Positions 34,731-44,132 are shown, numbered from the stretch's first letter. The stretch is DNA of 64,000 nt from Candidatus Defluviilinea proxima (GCA_016721115.1 JADKIW010000001.1:1937501-2001500); one strand, 5' to 3'. Notes: generated from the letters alone by a model not told the origin. Numbers and translations: made by a program.

Positions 34731-35345
34731 ATGCTTAAACTAAATGATACAAAATATTCGAACATGATCGTTCCCAACGCTTCTCAATCGGACCTTGAAA
34801 CTGGTCGCCGTTTCATTGTCCCGATTCTCAGCCCGGAGGATGATCTCACAGCCATCGTGCGCAGAGTTTGGGAGTTGGCGAATGTCGCAGGGGCAAGTAT
34901 CCAGTTCCTCGGTCTATGTAAAGACGCGCTGTATGAATCAAGTCTCCGCCGTTCGTTGGCAACGATCTCAGCCATGGCAAACACTGGCAATGTGTCCGCT
35001 GATTTCGAGATCCTATTTGGAAATGATTGGGCGCAAGCTGTGAACTCGTGTGCGCGATCAGGGGATACGGTTGTGTATTGGCAGGGTCAACAGACCAACC
35101 TATTGCAGGCGGAGTTGAATATCCCCATCCAGATCATTACAGGAATCCGTTCTGAAAACAAACCGCGCTCGAATTGGTTTGCACAGGTTGCGGCATGGAC
35201 CGGTTCCGTCGCCATCGTCGTTGGCTTCTTTTTCTTGCAAGTCAAAGTGGACCACGCCGCGAAAGAGTGGGTGACTGTTTTGCAATTGATTTCGCTGGTT
35301 GGCACTGTTGGGTTGATCTGGTTATGGAATAGCCTGTTCGGATAA
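34731..35345 (+). CDS. Usp-like protein with two C-terminal transmembrane segments
   Basis: The 204-aa protein has a Rossmann-type N-terminal part (RRFIVPILSPEDDLTAIVRRVWELANVAGASIQFLGL) that resembles universal-stress-protein domains. Two hydrophobic helices follow (WTGSVAIVVGFFFLQV and WVTVLQLISLVGTVGLIWLW). It lies between the Kdp-type regulators and the permease, and its 36-bp spacing from the permease gene suggests one transcript. It may be an ATP- or dinucleotide-binding regulator of the transporter (inference). Confidence 0.6.
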   Translation: MLKLNDTKYSNMIVPNASQSDLETGRRFIVPILSPEDDLTAIVRRVWELANVAGASIQFLGLCKDALYESSLRRSLATISAMANTGNVSADFEILFGNDWAQAVNSCARSGDTVVYWQGQQTNLLQAELNIPIQIITGIRSENKPRSNWFAQVAAWTGSVAIVVGFFFLQVKVDHAAKEWVTVLQLISLVGTVGLIWLWNSLFG

Positions 35346-35381
35346 GACATTGAAAATCACAATTGAATTGGACGTTATCGT

Positions 35382-37331
35382 ATGCTTACACATGAAGACA
35401 ATTTAGCTACATCGATTATTGAAAGAAATTCAGAATACAAACCGCCACGAACCTTGCGTTCCTGGCTGATCGGTCACCCCTTATCCACTGCGGATGCGCC
35501 TCATCAAACCATTGGAAAGGTCGTTGGCCTTGCGGTGTTTGCCTCAGATGCGCTTTCCTCCACGGCATACGCAACACAGGAAATTCTGGGCGTCGTTGCC
35601 GCGGCAGGGGCAGTGGCGTACGGGTATTTATTTCCGATTTCCATTGCTATTATCACTCTGCTTGCGATCGTAACGATTTCTTATGAACAGACGATCCATG
35701 CCTATCCTGGAGGTGGCGGTGCGTATATTGTGGCACGCGATAATCTCGGTGAACTTCCAGCGCAAACAGCCGGCGCGGCACTTCTTACAGACTACATTCT
35801 TACTGTGTCTGTATCCATTTCTGCAGGTGTTGCTCAGATCGTATCTGCTTACCCGGGTCTTTTCCCTTATCGTGTATTGATCGCTGTAGTCGCTGTATTT
35901 TTGATTATGCTGATCAATTTGCGAGGAGTAAAAGAGTCGGGTGCCGCATTTGCCGTCCCTACATACTTTTTCGTCGTGATGATGATCTTCACTGTAGGTG
36001 CAGGCTTGGTCCGCTACTTCACCGGCTCGCTGGGCGTGGTTGTGGACCCTCCGCACTTTGAGCCACATACTGTCATTTCAGCGATCACTCCCTTTATCTT
36101 GCTTCATGCATTCGCCAATGGGACAACTGCTCTTACAGGCGTTGAAGCGATCTCGAATGGTATTACTGCTTTCAAGGAACCTCGTAGTAGAAATGCAGGG
36201 ATTACTCTAATTTGGATGTCCCTGATCCTGGGTTCGTTGTTCCTTGGGCTTTCTTTCCTCACCGGTCACGTGCAAGCAGTATTTTCTGAGCAGGAAACTG
36301 TCATTTCACAATTGGCCCGCACGATCTTTGGCGGTAGAGGAAGCCTGTATCTGTTGTTGATCTCCGGTACAACTGTGATCCTCATCATGGCGGCGAACAC
36401 AGCTTTTGCAGATTTTCCTCGTCTCGGTGCGCTTCATGCAGGAGATGGGTTTCTTCCGCGCCAACTCACATACCGTGGAAGTCGTCTTGTATACTCCCGT
36501 GGCATTGTCACATTGGCCGTGATCTCGTCAGTTTTGATCATCATCTTTCAGGCCAGCGTTACGCGACTCATCCCGCTATATGCAATTGGTGTGTTCCTTT
36601 CCTTTACCCTTTCACAAGCGGGCATGGCACGTCGTTGGTGGAAGATCGGGCACTTAAAGCAAGGCGAAGAAGTTGTTGAGCCCGGTTCCACATTACGTTA
36701 CGAAAAAGGCTGGCAGTATAGAATGGTGATCAATGGCTTTGGATCTCTTTGTACAGCGATCGTCATGGTTGTGTTTGCTGTCACCAAATTCAAGGAAGGT
36801 GCCTGGGTCGTCTTGATCCTGACGCCGGTTCTTGTTGCCATCTTCTTTTCCATTCACTTTCACTATAAAGGGCTTGCTAAAAAATTATCGCTGGATCACT
36901 TCGCCCCCGTCCCTACGCGGAATATGCGCCATCGTGTCATCTTGCTGGTCAGCAGTGTGCATCAGGGTACGCTGGCGGCGCTTCGATATGCACGCATATT
37001 GTCCGATGATATAACGGCGGTCCATATTTCGATCGAACCGGCGGAAGCAGAGAAAGTACGTAAAAAATGGGAGGCATGGGGCGATGGCGTACGTATGGTG
37101 ATATTGAATTCGCCGTACAGAATTCTACTGGAGCCTTTGCTGGAATACATCAGAGATATTGCAGAGCGACGTCAACCCGGCGAGACCATGACCATTGTTG
37201 TTCCAGAATTTATCTCGAACAATCGTATCGCCGCCACATTGCATACGAACACAGCAGAATATCTGCGTAGCCAATTGAAACGGTATCCCGGCATCGTAAT
37301 TATCAATGTGCCTTACCATGTGCATGAATAG
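35382..37331 (+). CDS. KimA-like APC-family potassium transporter
   Basis: The 649-aa protein matches the KimA (YdaO) type of the APC superfamily. It has the N-terminal SDALSSTAYATQEIL motif, YPGGGGAYIVARDNLGE, TDYILTVSVSISAGVAQI, ALTGVEAISNGI and LSQAGMARRWWK, and about 12 transmembrane segments up to residue 500. A cytosolic tail with RHRVILLVSSVHQGTLAALRYAR follows, which resembles the C-terminal Usp-like domain that binds cyclic di-AMP in Bacillus KimA. It probably imports K+ with protons. Position next to KdpDE-like regulators supports this. Amino-acid transport is the main alternative, but the sequence is nearer to KimA than to typical APC carriers. Confidence 0.8.
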   Translation: MLTHEDNLATSIIERNSEYKPPRTLRSWLIGHPLSTADAPHQTIGKVVGLAVFASDALSSTAYATQEILGVVAAAGAVAYGYLFPISIAIITLLAIVTISYEQTIHAYPGGGGAYIVARDNLGELPAQTAGAALLTDYILTVSVSISAGVAQIVSAYPGLFPYRVLIAVVAVFLIMLINLRGVKESGAAFAVPTYFFVVMMIFTVGAGLVRYFTGSLGVVVDPPHFEPHTVISAITPFILLHAFANGTTALTGVEAISNGITAFKEPRSRNAGITLIWMSLILGSLFLGLSFLTGHVQAVFSEQETVISQLARTIFGGRGSLYLLLISGTTVILIMAANTAFADFPRLGALHAGDGFLPRQLTYRGSRLVYSRGIVTLAVISSVLIIIFQASVTRLIPLYAIGVFLSFTLSQAGMARRWWKIGHLKQGEEVVEPGSTLRYEKGWQYRMVINGFGSLCTAIVMVVFAVTKFKEGAWVVLILTPVLVAIFFSIHFHYKGLAKKLSLDHFAPVPTRNMRHRVILLVSSVHQGTLAALRYARILSDDITAVHISIEPAEAEKVRKKWEAWGDGVRMVILNSPYRILLEPLLEYIRDIAERRQPGETMTIVVPEFISNNRIAATLHTNTAEYLRSQLKRYPGIVIINVPYHVHE

Positions 37332-37345
37332 ATAACGGTATTAAC

Positions 37346-37378
37346 AAAAAATGCTCCCGAACAACGGGAGCATTTTTT
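37346..37378. terminator. Bidirectional terminator between kimA and the hydrogenase operon
   Basis: AAAAAATGCTCCCG (37346-37359) pairs perfectly with CGGGAGCATTTTTT (37365-37378) around AACAA. It ends both the rightward permease gene and the long leftward operon. Confidence 0.9.
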
Positions 37379-37405
37379 GTTATCTTTCATTTTTTAGAAC
37401 ACCTA

Positions 37406-39796
37406 TTACACATCAACAAGCGTAAACTTTCCGTGCGCGTCTTTGAAATTGTCAACTGACAACATGGGCGTTCCAGGGTGACTCAAGTTTTTAACGGGCC
37501 ATTGCAGGTATTGGATGTGCTCAAGGCGTTCGTGCGAGATACCAGCATAAATGGGAGTCAACATGGCGATCTCAGCCATGATCTGCGATGTATCGCTATA
37601 GTTCCAACCGGCGTGTTCAGAACCGTTCAAACCGTCTGATTTGATGCGGCGGGCAATATCTGTAATGATCTGCCAATCGGGGCGCGTTTCGCCTTGCGGT
37701 GCGATGGCCTGATGCACCATTTGTATCCTGCGCTCGGTGCTTGTGAAGGTACCAGTCTTTTCAGCAAACGTCACGCCTGGCAAAAAAACATCGGCACAGC
37801 GTGATGTTTCTGATTCGAAGCATCCCTGCATCACTATAAAATCACAACTGCATAAACTCTTTCGCAAGTGCGGTCCGTCTAATGCGCCGCCGATCAGGTC
37901 CTCACCCATAATATATAGCGCCTGTAATTTTCCATCCGCTGCAGCATTCATCATCTCTTGTGCAGTCATGCCAACTTTGGTCGGTATTCCCTTGCCCCAA
38001 GCCGCCTCGAACTTTCTGCGTGTGGAAGATTCATCAACTGCTTGATAGCCGGGATAATAGGCTGGATGCCCGCCCATGTCACATGCGCCTTGTGAGTTGC
38101 TGTGACTTCGCAATGGGATCAAGCCGCCTCCACCTACCCCGAGGTTGCCCAACATCAATTGGAGATTGACCAGGCTGATAACTTTCTCTCGCCCCATGGA
38201 ATGTGTTGCCAGATCCACACTCCAAACAATAGACATCGGGCGTTCCTTCGCCATAATTTCCGCAGACTGTTTCAGTGTGTCTTCATCAACACCTGTGATC
38301 TTTGCTACATAGGCAGGCGTGAACTTTTCCACGCCCTGTTTGATCTCATCAAAACCCAGCGTATGTTTCTCAATGAAGTCGCGGTTTTCCCACCCGTTTT
38401 GTAGGATGATGTGGATCAAACCATTGACCAGTGTCGTCTCTGTGCCGGGTTTATGGACCAATCGCAGTGTTGCATATTCAGACATGTTGATGAAGTCCGG
38501 GTGTGCCACCACCAATTTACACCCACGCTGAAGAACCGCCTGGCGGAGTTTGACCCCAAAGATGGGATGTTGTTCTGTGGTGTTGGAGCCGATCACCAGA
38601 ATGGACTTGGCTTCCTTTGCCACATCTTCCAGCGAGTTCGATTGAGCGTTCCATTCCATAAGGGATTCAAAACCGGTTACTGTACTGGCATGGTTGACGT
38701 GTTCGCAACAATCAATGTTGTTCGTCCCCAATACTTGACGGGCCAGCTTATTCATAAGATAGTTTTCTTCGTTCAAGCACTTGCCCGATGTCAGGATGCC
38801 GATACGATCTGGACCATGTTGGTCTCGTGCGTTGCGCAGACTATTGGCTGTGATATTCAGCGCCGTTTCCCAATCCACTTCCACCCATGGCCCACGGTTT
38901 TGTGGACGTGGCGTCCCTTCAAGTAAATACTTGCGCACACGTGGTCGCCTCACTCGTTGTGGTGATTGAATGAATTCGTAGCCATAGCGCCCTTTGACAC
39001 ACAAATGATCACCGTTGACCGGAGCTTTGCTGTTCGATGTGACTCGTAATATGCGTCCACCCGGTACGTCGTCTTTGACGTGCAAGTCAAGTTGACAACC
39101 GACACTACAATAGGCACAGGTTGTAGTAACAACACGATCTGGTGGGCCGAGCTTGACAGACATTTTGTTATCCAACGCGCCGGTGGGGCAATGAGCCACA
39201 CAAGCTCCGCAGGATTCACAGCGCGCTTGTAACATGCTTGTCGCGGATCCGGCGACGATTTGCAAATCATAGCCTCGATAGGCCTGCGTCCACACAAAGC
39301 GGGCTTGCACTTCAGCACAGGCACGCACACACCGTGTACACATGATACATTTGTTCTTGTCCACCCAGACGAATGGATTTGGATCGCTATCGATTTGGCG
39401 GAACGGTTTCTTTGCCATTGCGGCTTTCATATCGATGCCATAGTGATTCACCCAGTATGCGAATTGGGTATCGAGTGTCGGAAAACCGTCAGTGTGGGTA
39501 TAGCCTGCATCGTAAAACCGGACCAACAATAATTCCAGAATGGTGCGGCGGTAGCGAGTCAGCGCAGGGCTTTCAGTGCGGACGATCATGCCCGGCGAGA
39601 CAAGCATCGTGCAAGCCGTCGCAGGCAACCGCAATCCTTGAATATCCACCGAGCATAAGCGGCATCCGCCATAAGGGGTCAGGTCCTTGTGATGGCACAG
39701 GGTAGGGATGACGATCCCGGCTTGTTCGGCGGCATTCAGTACGGTTGTATTTTCAGGGACTTCGACTGTCTGGCCATTGATCGTTAAGCTGATCAT
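37406..39796 (-). CDS. Formate-dehydrogenase-like molybdopterin oxidoreductase
   Basis: The 796-aa protein begins with a [2Fe-2S] domain (CHHKDLTPYGGCRLC...C), then two [4Fe-4S] motifs (CIMCTRCVRAC and CESCGACVAHCP) and a further cluster CAYCSVGCQLD in front of the molybdopterin domain. The order is that of NAD-linked FdhA-type subunits. In the segment that carries the metal ligand (usually C-A-R-L-C/U-H-x-S) the text is CCEHVNHASTVTG, so the Cys or Sec ligand is Asn368 (codon AAC). The rest of the pocket, including the following His, looks kept. Formate oxidation is therefore uncertain. It is the last gene of the Hyf-type operon (27-bp gap to the NuoF-like gene). Confidence 0.8.
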   Translation of the reverse strand: MISLTINGQTVEVPENTTVLNAAEQAGIVIPTLCHHKDLTPYGGCRLCSVDIQGLRLPATACTMLVSPGMIVRTESPALTRYRRTILELLLVRFYDAGYTHTDGFPTLDTQFAYWVNHYGIDMKAAMAKKPFRQIDSDPNPFVWVDKNKCIMCTRCVRACAEVQARFVWTQAYRGYDLQIVAGSATSMLQARCESCGACVAHCPTGALDNKMSVKLGPPDRVVTTTCAYCSVGCQLDLHVKDDVPGGRILRVTSNSKAPVNGDHLCVKGRYGYEFIQSPQRVRRPRVRKYLLEGTPRPQNRGPWVEVDWETALNITANSLRNARDQHGPDRIGILTSGKCLNEENYLMNKLARQVLGTNNIDCCEHVNHASTVTGFESLMEWNAQSNSLEDVAKEAKSILVIGSNTTEQHPIFGVKLRQAVLQRGCKLVVAHPDFINMSEYATLRLVHKPGTETTLVNGLIHIILQNGWENRDFIEKHTLGFDEIKQGVEKFTPAYVAKITGVDEDTLKQSAEIMAKERPMSIVWSVDLATHSMGREKVISLVNLQLMLGNLGVGGGGLIPLRSHSNSQGACDMGGHPAYYPGYQAVDESSTRRKFEAAWGKGIPTKVGMTAQEMMNAAADGKLQALYIMGEDLIGGALDGPHLRKSLCSCDFIVMQGCFESETSRCADVFLPGVTFAEKTGTFTSTERRIQMVHQAIAPQGETRPDWQIITDIARRIKSDGLNGSEHAGWNYSDTSQIMAEIAMLTPIYAGISHERLEHIQYLQWPVKNLSHPGTPMLSVDNFKDAHGKFTLVDV

Positions 39797-39823
39797 GGTG
39801 CTCTCCTTTTGTGCGTTCGCCGG

Positions 39824-41476
39824 TTACGGGACCGGGAGTAACTCAGGTACGTGAGCTGTGATAGGGCAAACTCCAACCGGGCAAACGTGGTCGGTGATGT
39901 GCGCTTCAACTTCTTCGCGGAAATATTTCAGAACATCAAGTAAGGCAGTTGGGGCAGTTTGACCGAGGCCGCAATTGGACACTTCAGACATGGCTTCAGA
40001 GATCTTCAACATCTCGTCAATATCACTAATTGAGCCCTTGCCCTCTGAAATATCGGACATGATCTCGTACAAGCGCAGTGTGCCGATGCGACAAGGCGTG
40101 CATTTGCCACAGCACTCGTTGCGGAAGAATCGCAGGATGACTTTTGCGAGATCTACCACGCAAGTATCTTCATTGCAGATGAGCAGTGCGCCCGAACCCA
40201 ATGAGACGCCCGCATTACGGAACGAGTCAAAGTCCATTGGCGTATCCTGCAAGTTGGCAGGGACGATTGTTCCACTAGATCCGCCAGTTTGCACTAGCTT
40301 GAGTTTCTTGCCATTCTTCATGCCCTTGCCGTAAATGTCTATTACTTCACGCAGTGTGATACCCATGGGCACTTCGATCACGCCGGTAAAGTTGACATTG
40401 CCCATGATCGTATATACCTTGGTGCCCGTGCTCTTGGGTGAACCGACCTCGCGATACCAAACGCCACCATTACGAATGATGGCCGGTATGTTGGCGAGCG
40501 TTTCCACGTTGTTCACAAGGGTCGGCTTTCCGAACAGGCCATACGTGGTGGGGTAGGGCGGACGTGCGCGCGGCATACCGCGTTTGCCTTCGAGCGATTC
40601 GATCAAAGCAGTTTCTTCACCGCAAATGTATGCTCCCGCTCCGGCGTGCGGGTGAATGTGAAAACTGAAACCCGAATCGAAAATGTTGTTGCCCAACATG
40701 CCATGTTCCTCAGCTTGGTGAATGGCATGTTCGATGCGACGGTAGGCAACAGGATATTCGCCGCGAATATAAATGTACCCTTCATGTGCGCCGACAGCGT
40801 AGCCTGCAATCGTCATTGCTTCGATAATGCTGAATGGGTCGCCTTCGATGATGAGACGATCTTTGAATGTGCCTGGCTCGCTTTCATCGGCATTGCAGAT
40901 CACATACTTGATATCGCCCGGTGTACTTGAGACAAAGCTCCACTTGCGTCCAGTGGGAAAGCCCGCGCCGCCGCGCCCTTGTAACCCAGATTTTTCAACT
41001 TCGGCAATGACTTCAGATGGCTTCATCTGAGTCAATGCTTTACCTAGTCCCTGAAAGCCATCATACAGAATGTAATCTTCGATGCTGGCTGGGTTGACGA
41101 TACCCGCCCGTTCCAACACGATCCGTTTTTGCACGGGCAACGCGCCGCGGCGTTCACGTGTCCATGCCACTTCCGGCGTCAGCCCGCGCATCATTGTCAA
41201 CATACTGGGGACGATATTGCCTTTGACAAGGTGTTCTTCAACGATCGTGTGCACATCCTCAACCCGTACTGGCGCATACACAGCCGCATCGGGATAGACG
41301 ATCACTACCGGTACATCTTCGTGCACGCCCACATCACGGATCGTGGATACGGCGATCTGGTCCGAGAGACCGAACTCTTCTATCTCTTCCAGGAATGCAT
41401 GAAATACCTTTTCAGCGCCATGTTCCAGACTGGCTTCATCAACGGAGACCAACACCATCGATCGGATTATTTTCAT
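39824..41476 (-). CDS. NuoF-like NADH-oxidising flavoprotein
   Basis: The 550-aa protein has the NADH/FMN site of NuoF and HoxF: GLQGRGGAGFPTGRKW, NADESEPGTFKDR and the loop ICGEETALIESLEGKRG, plus the [4Fe-4S] ligands CGKCTPCRIGT. The first 110 residues form a thioredoxin-like domain that lacks the usual Cys, apparently replaced by the separate small ferredoxin gene upstream. The C-terminus (HVCPVGVCP) has extra cysteines. It would move electrons between NAD(P)H, the FDH-like subunit and the hydrogenase. Confidence 0.88.
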   Translation of the reverse strand: MKIIRSMVLVSVDEASLEHGAEKVFHAFLEEIEEFGLSDQIAVSTIRDVGVHEDVPVVIVYPDAAVYAPVRVEDVHTIVEEHLVKGNIVPSMLTMMRGLTPEVAWTRERRGALPVQKRIVLERAGIVNPASIEDYILYDGFQGLGKALTQMKPSEVIAEVEKSGLQGRGGAGFPTGRKWSFVSSTPGDIKYVICNADESEPGTFKDRLIIEGDPFSIIEAMTIAGYAVGAHEGYIYIRGEYPVAYRRIEHAIHQAEEHGMLGNNIFDSGFSFHIHPHAGAGAYICGEETALIESLEGKRGMPRARPPYPTTYGLFGKPTLVNNVETLANIPAIIRNGGVWYREVGSPKSTGTKVYTIMGNVNFTGVIEVPMGITLREVIDIYGKGMKNGKKLKLVQTGGSSGTIVPANLQDTPMDFDSFRNAGVSLGSGALLICNEDTCVVDLAKVILRFFRNECCGKCTPCRIGTLRLYEIMSDISEGKGSISDIDEMLKISEAMSEVSNCGLGQTAPTALLDVLKYFREEVEAHITDHVCPVGVCPITAHVPELLPVP

Positions 41477-41506
41477 CTATCACCTCTCGGCTCTTTCTGG
41501 ACCTGG

Positions 41507-42010
41507 TTACTGATACTTCGCAAGGATCTCTGACACACGCTCCGGCGTGACATTGCCATAGACATCATCATCTACAAGGAATACTGGTCCGACACTGCAA
41601 ATCCCGATGCAACTGGTCATCACCAGTGACCAGTTTTTATCATCGCTGGTTTCGCCGGGTTGAAGCCCCAACTCATCTTGAATGGCCTGTATCACTTCAC
41701 GCCCACCCACCACATGACAGGGAGCGCTCTCGCAAAAGCGGATGATGTGCCTGCCAAGCGGCTTCAAAGAATACAAGTGATAAAAACTTGCGGCCGAATA
41801 GAGATGACTGTCTGCAAGGAACACGCCCTCCTGTGGCACATGGATGTGACGGCGAATCTCTGGCAGGGCGGAGGAGGGGATATAGCCCAGCTTGTGATTG
41901 ATCTCGCTCAGAATGGGAACTACAGCATCGCGTGTGTTCCCGTGTTTCTCAATGGCATCATTCACCAGTTCGACAATGTCAAAATCTTTTTGCTTGATTG
42001 CTTGATCCAT
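41507..42010 (-). CDS. NuoE-like [2Fe-2S] subunit
   Basis: The 167-aa protein has the usual NuoE/HoxE helix bundle and thioredoxin fold with its four cysteines in CESAPCHVVGG and SCIGICSVGP. It is the electron partner of the NuoF-like subunit encoded 30 bp downstream. Length is as usual for the family. Confidence 0.88.
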   Translation of the reverse strand: MDQAIKQKDFDIVELVNDAIEKHGNTRDAVVPILSEINHKLGYIPSSALPEIRRHIHVPQEGVFLADSHLYSAASFYHLYSLKPLGRHIIRFCESAPCHVVGGREVIQAIQDELGLQPGETSDDKNWSLVMTSCIGICSVGPVFLVDDDVYGNVTPERVSEILAKYQ

Positions 42011-42026
42011 AATGTCACCTCAAGAC

Positions 42027-42082
42027 TTTGGATTCAGGAAGCTTGCTTCCGTTTACCAACCAGCAAGTTGGTTGATTCCAAA
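42027..42082. repeat. Double-hairpin repeat TTTGGATTC...GATTCCAAA
   Basis: An outer inverted repeat (TTTGGATTCA 42027-42036 and TGATTCCAAA 42073-42082, one mismatch) encloses two small hairpins, GGAAGC/GCTTCC (42037-42050) and ACCAAC/GTTGGT (42055-42072). The same architecture occurs at 58533-58585, and a single-hairpin relative at about 42493-42528. It is a dispersed intergenic element of unknown role. Confidence 0.65.
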
Positions 42083-42087
42083 ATATG

Positions 42088-42474
42088 CTAAATCGTCGGG
42101 AACGGCGTGGACACGATCACGAACTCGTCCACGACCTTGCCACCGATGACATGCTCACGAATGATCCGTTTTACAACTTCGGGAGTCGCATTTCCGTAGA
42201 GTACGCCTGGTTGGTCGCCGATCACCACTTCGAGGAGCGGCTCATATTTACACAGGCCAACACAACCGATCTGTGAGACCGCCACATTCTTGATCTTGTC
42301 GTCTTCTACCACTTGTAGGACTGTGTTCAACGTATCGAGTGCGCCTGCTGCAATGCCGCATGAGCCGAGACTGACAATGATCTGAGTATGTCCCAGCCCG
42401 GCTTTGCGTCGCTTCTCCTCGATCACTTCTTCCCGAAGGGTATTTAGGTCTTCCAGTGAGCGTATTGTTTTCAT
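42088..42474 (-). CDS. Small [2Fe-2S] ferredoxin of the thioredoxin type
   Basis: I prefer ATG 42474 (MKTIRSLEDL), with GAGGA 8 bp upstream, over 42492. The product has the pattern SLGSCGIAAGA...VSQIGCVGLCKYEP, typical of the (2Fe-2S) domain that forms the N-terminus of HoxF- or HndB-type proteins. It supplies the cluster that the NuoF-like subunit lacks. It is 96 nt from the NuoE gene with a repeat in between. Confidence 0.8.
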   Translation of the reverse strand: MKTIRSLEDLNTLREEVIEEKRRKAGLGHTQIIVSLGSCGIAAGALDTLNTVLQVVEDDKIKNVAVSQIGCVGLCKYEPLLEVVIGDQPGVLYGNATPEVVKRIIREHVIGGKVVDEFVIVSTPFPTI

Positions 42475-42507
42475 AAGCATGTTCCTCATCATTATGGACT
42501 CAGCCAG

Positions 42508-42981
42508 CTAGCTCCCTGAATCCAAATTCTCCAGTATTTTCCAAACAGGCTCGGCCTGTTTCAAATTTTCATACACCTCTTCCACGGCATTTTTTACATC
42601 GAGCGAGATGGGGTAGCCGAAAGAAACGACATCTGGTTGGATACCGATTAACTCAACATTGGATGTGGTTTCCCGCAAAGACTCGATCAAATAGGAAAGT
42701 GGCAAAGTATGTGTGGTCATCAAGAATGGATCATCAAGATTCTCGTCGCTGATCAAGCGGATCGCACCGGGTTCCAAATCCATATCTGCAGCATCGACAA
42801 CGACGATTTGTTCCGGTGCCATCTCACGGATCTGATGCAAGCAATTCTCTGGCACAGACCCGCCGTCAAGCACATCCCAGCCGTCTATGGGCGAACCAGC
42901 CATCAGCTTGGCAAGAAGCGGACCGGCGGCATCGTCGCCCATCATAGAATTGCCAACCGTCAACACGAGTCGCTTTGTCAT
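42508..42981 (-). CDS. hycI: Hydrogenase maturation protease HycI
   Basis: ATG 42981 (MTKRLVLTVGNSMMGDDAAGP) has GGAA upstream and gives 157 aa; the frame from 43059 is too long. GNSMMGDDAAGPLLA, DGGSVPE and VVDAADMDLEPG are typical of NiFe-hydrogenase peptidases, whose metal ligands are the acidic residues in GDD and VDAAD and a His in TTHTLPLS. It cuts the C-terminal tail from the large subunit encoded by the hyfG-type gene, whose tail (RKDSPLKK) fits its E. coli counterpart. The start overlaps the HycH stop. Confidence 0.85.
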   Translation of the reverse strand: MTKRLVLTVGNSMMGDDAAGPLLAKLMAGSPIDGWDVLDGGSVPENCLHQIREMAPEQIVVVDAADMDLEPGAIRLISDENLDDPFLMTTHTLPLSYLIESLRETTSNVELIGIQPDVVSFGYPISLDVKNAVEEVYENLKQAEPVWKILENLDSGS

Positions 42982-43352
42982 GTCATTTTCCTTATCATCA
43001 AATACAAGGCGGGTTCTTTCATCATCGCTTGTAAAGATTGGGCGAAGGGTTTTGTCCATGGCTCATTCAATAGCGGAAGGAGCCCACCTGCATGCTCTTT
43101 GTTGACTTCGATCTCGCCCCATTTCAACACGCCTTCCATTTTGTGGCGGGCTGTGCCTTCGGGGAGTTGCGAAACCCATTCACGGTACTCATCGAGCGGA
43201 ACTTCCATCAGGCTTTGGAAACAATCCATCACACCAACATGGTGACCGATTGCAAGCGAGTAATAGACCACCTGTCTGGCGTCCTCTGGGATGTTCTGTT
43301 CCTGATTGACGAACTTATGCGTCAACTGATAGAAGACAACCCGCTCGTTCAT
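42978..43352 (-). CDS. hycH: HycH-family formate hydrogenlyase maturation protein
   Basis: The 124-aa protein has no cysteine cluster. Its VFYQLTHKFV...YYSLAIGHHVGVMDCF start and WGEIEVNKEHAGGLLPLL are what I associate with HycH/HyfJ, a chaperone needed for assembly of membrane NiFe-hydrogenases. It sits between hycI and the small-subunit gene, as in E. coli hyc. Confidence 0.75.
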   Translation of the reverse strand: MNERVVFYQLTHKFVNQEQNIPEDARQVVYYSLAIGHHVGVMDCFQSLMEVPLDEYREWVSQLPEGTARHKMEGVLKWGEIEVNKEHAGGLLPLLNEPWTKPFAQSLQAMMKEPALYLMIRKMT

Positions 43353-43355
43353 TTG

Positions 43356-44132
43356 CTATTGTGCTCCCTGAATTTCTACAAGACGCTTCATGATCTCAGT
43401 GAGACGCGGATCGTTTTGCTGATTGAGATGTGCTTGCACATTTTGCTCAATGCTTTTCGGATCGTTCTCATAGATCTCGAAGAATTTTTCTGCGATCTGT
43501 TTTCCGTACAGATACCCAGCCATGCGGCGGGACTCACGCTCGACATCCACACGCATCTTTAACGGGACCTCGGGATGCCTCGGCGATACATGCTCATCCT
43601 CGCCTTGAATGTGATGCGATGTCTTGAGCTTCTGGCCAAGGATGCCGAGCGCCATGGCGAAGCCATAAATTGTGGCGGCGGGAGTTGGCGGGCAACCGGG
43701 GATGTACACATCAATGGGGATGAACTTGTCCGCTCCGCCCCAGACGCAATACAGGTCGTGAAAGATTCCGCCTGAACATCCGCATGCGCCATACGCCACG
43801 CAAATTTTTGGATCGGGTGCCGCATGATACGCACGCATCGCAGGGACTCGCATCGAGCGGGTCATCGAGCCGGTGTAGACCAACACGTCCGCATGGCGTG
43901 GGGAGGAGACGACCTTGATGCCGAAGCGTTCCACATCGAAGAGAGGTGTGAGGGCGGCGAAGATTTCGATCTCGCATCCGTTACATCCGCCGCAGTCAAT
44001 GCGGTAGACGTAGATGGAGCGTTGGATATCTTTAAGTAGCTTCCCTTTGAGTTGCGCTGTCTGTTCATCCAAATGGATGGAGTATTTGCTTTTTTCTACA
44101 ACTACCTGATGGGTGGGTTTATCAATGAGCAT
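43356..44132 (-). CDS. hyfI: Hydrogenase small subunit HyfI/HycG (NuoB-like)
   Basis: The 258-aa protein has the ligands of the proximal [4Fe-4S] cluster in RIDCGGCNGCEIEI, ACGCSGG and YIPGCPPTPAA. It is the electron-entry subunit beside the NiFe large subunit. Length matches HyfI (252 aa). It overlaps hyfH by 11 bp. A charged C-terminal extension continues beyond the NuoB core. Confidence 0.9.
   Translation of the reverse strand: MLIDKPTHQVVVEKSKYSIHLDEQTAQLKGKLLKDIQRSIYVYRIDCGGCNGCEIEIFAALTPLFDVERFGIKVVSSPRHADVLVYTGSMTRSMRVPAMRAYHAAPDPKICVAYGACGCSGGIFHDLYCVWGGADKFIPIDVYIPGCPPTPAATIYGFAMALGILGQKLKTSHHIQGEDEHVSPRHPEVPLKMRVDVERESRRMAGYLYGKQIAEKFFEIYENDPKSIEQNVQAHLNQQNDPRLTEIMKRLVEIQGAQ

Noticed and set aside
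38687..38700. Selenocysteine in the FDH-like protein
   Set aside because: The codon at the ligand position is AAC (Asn), not TGA.
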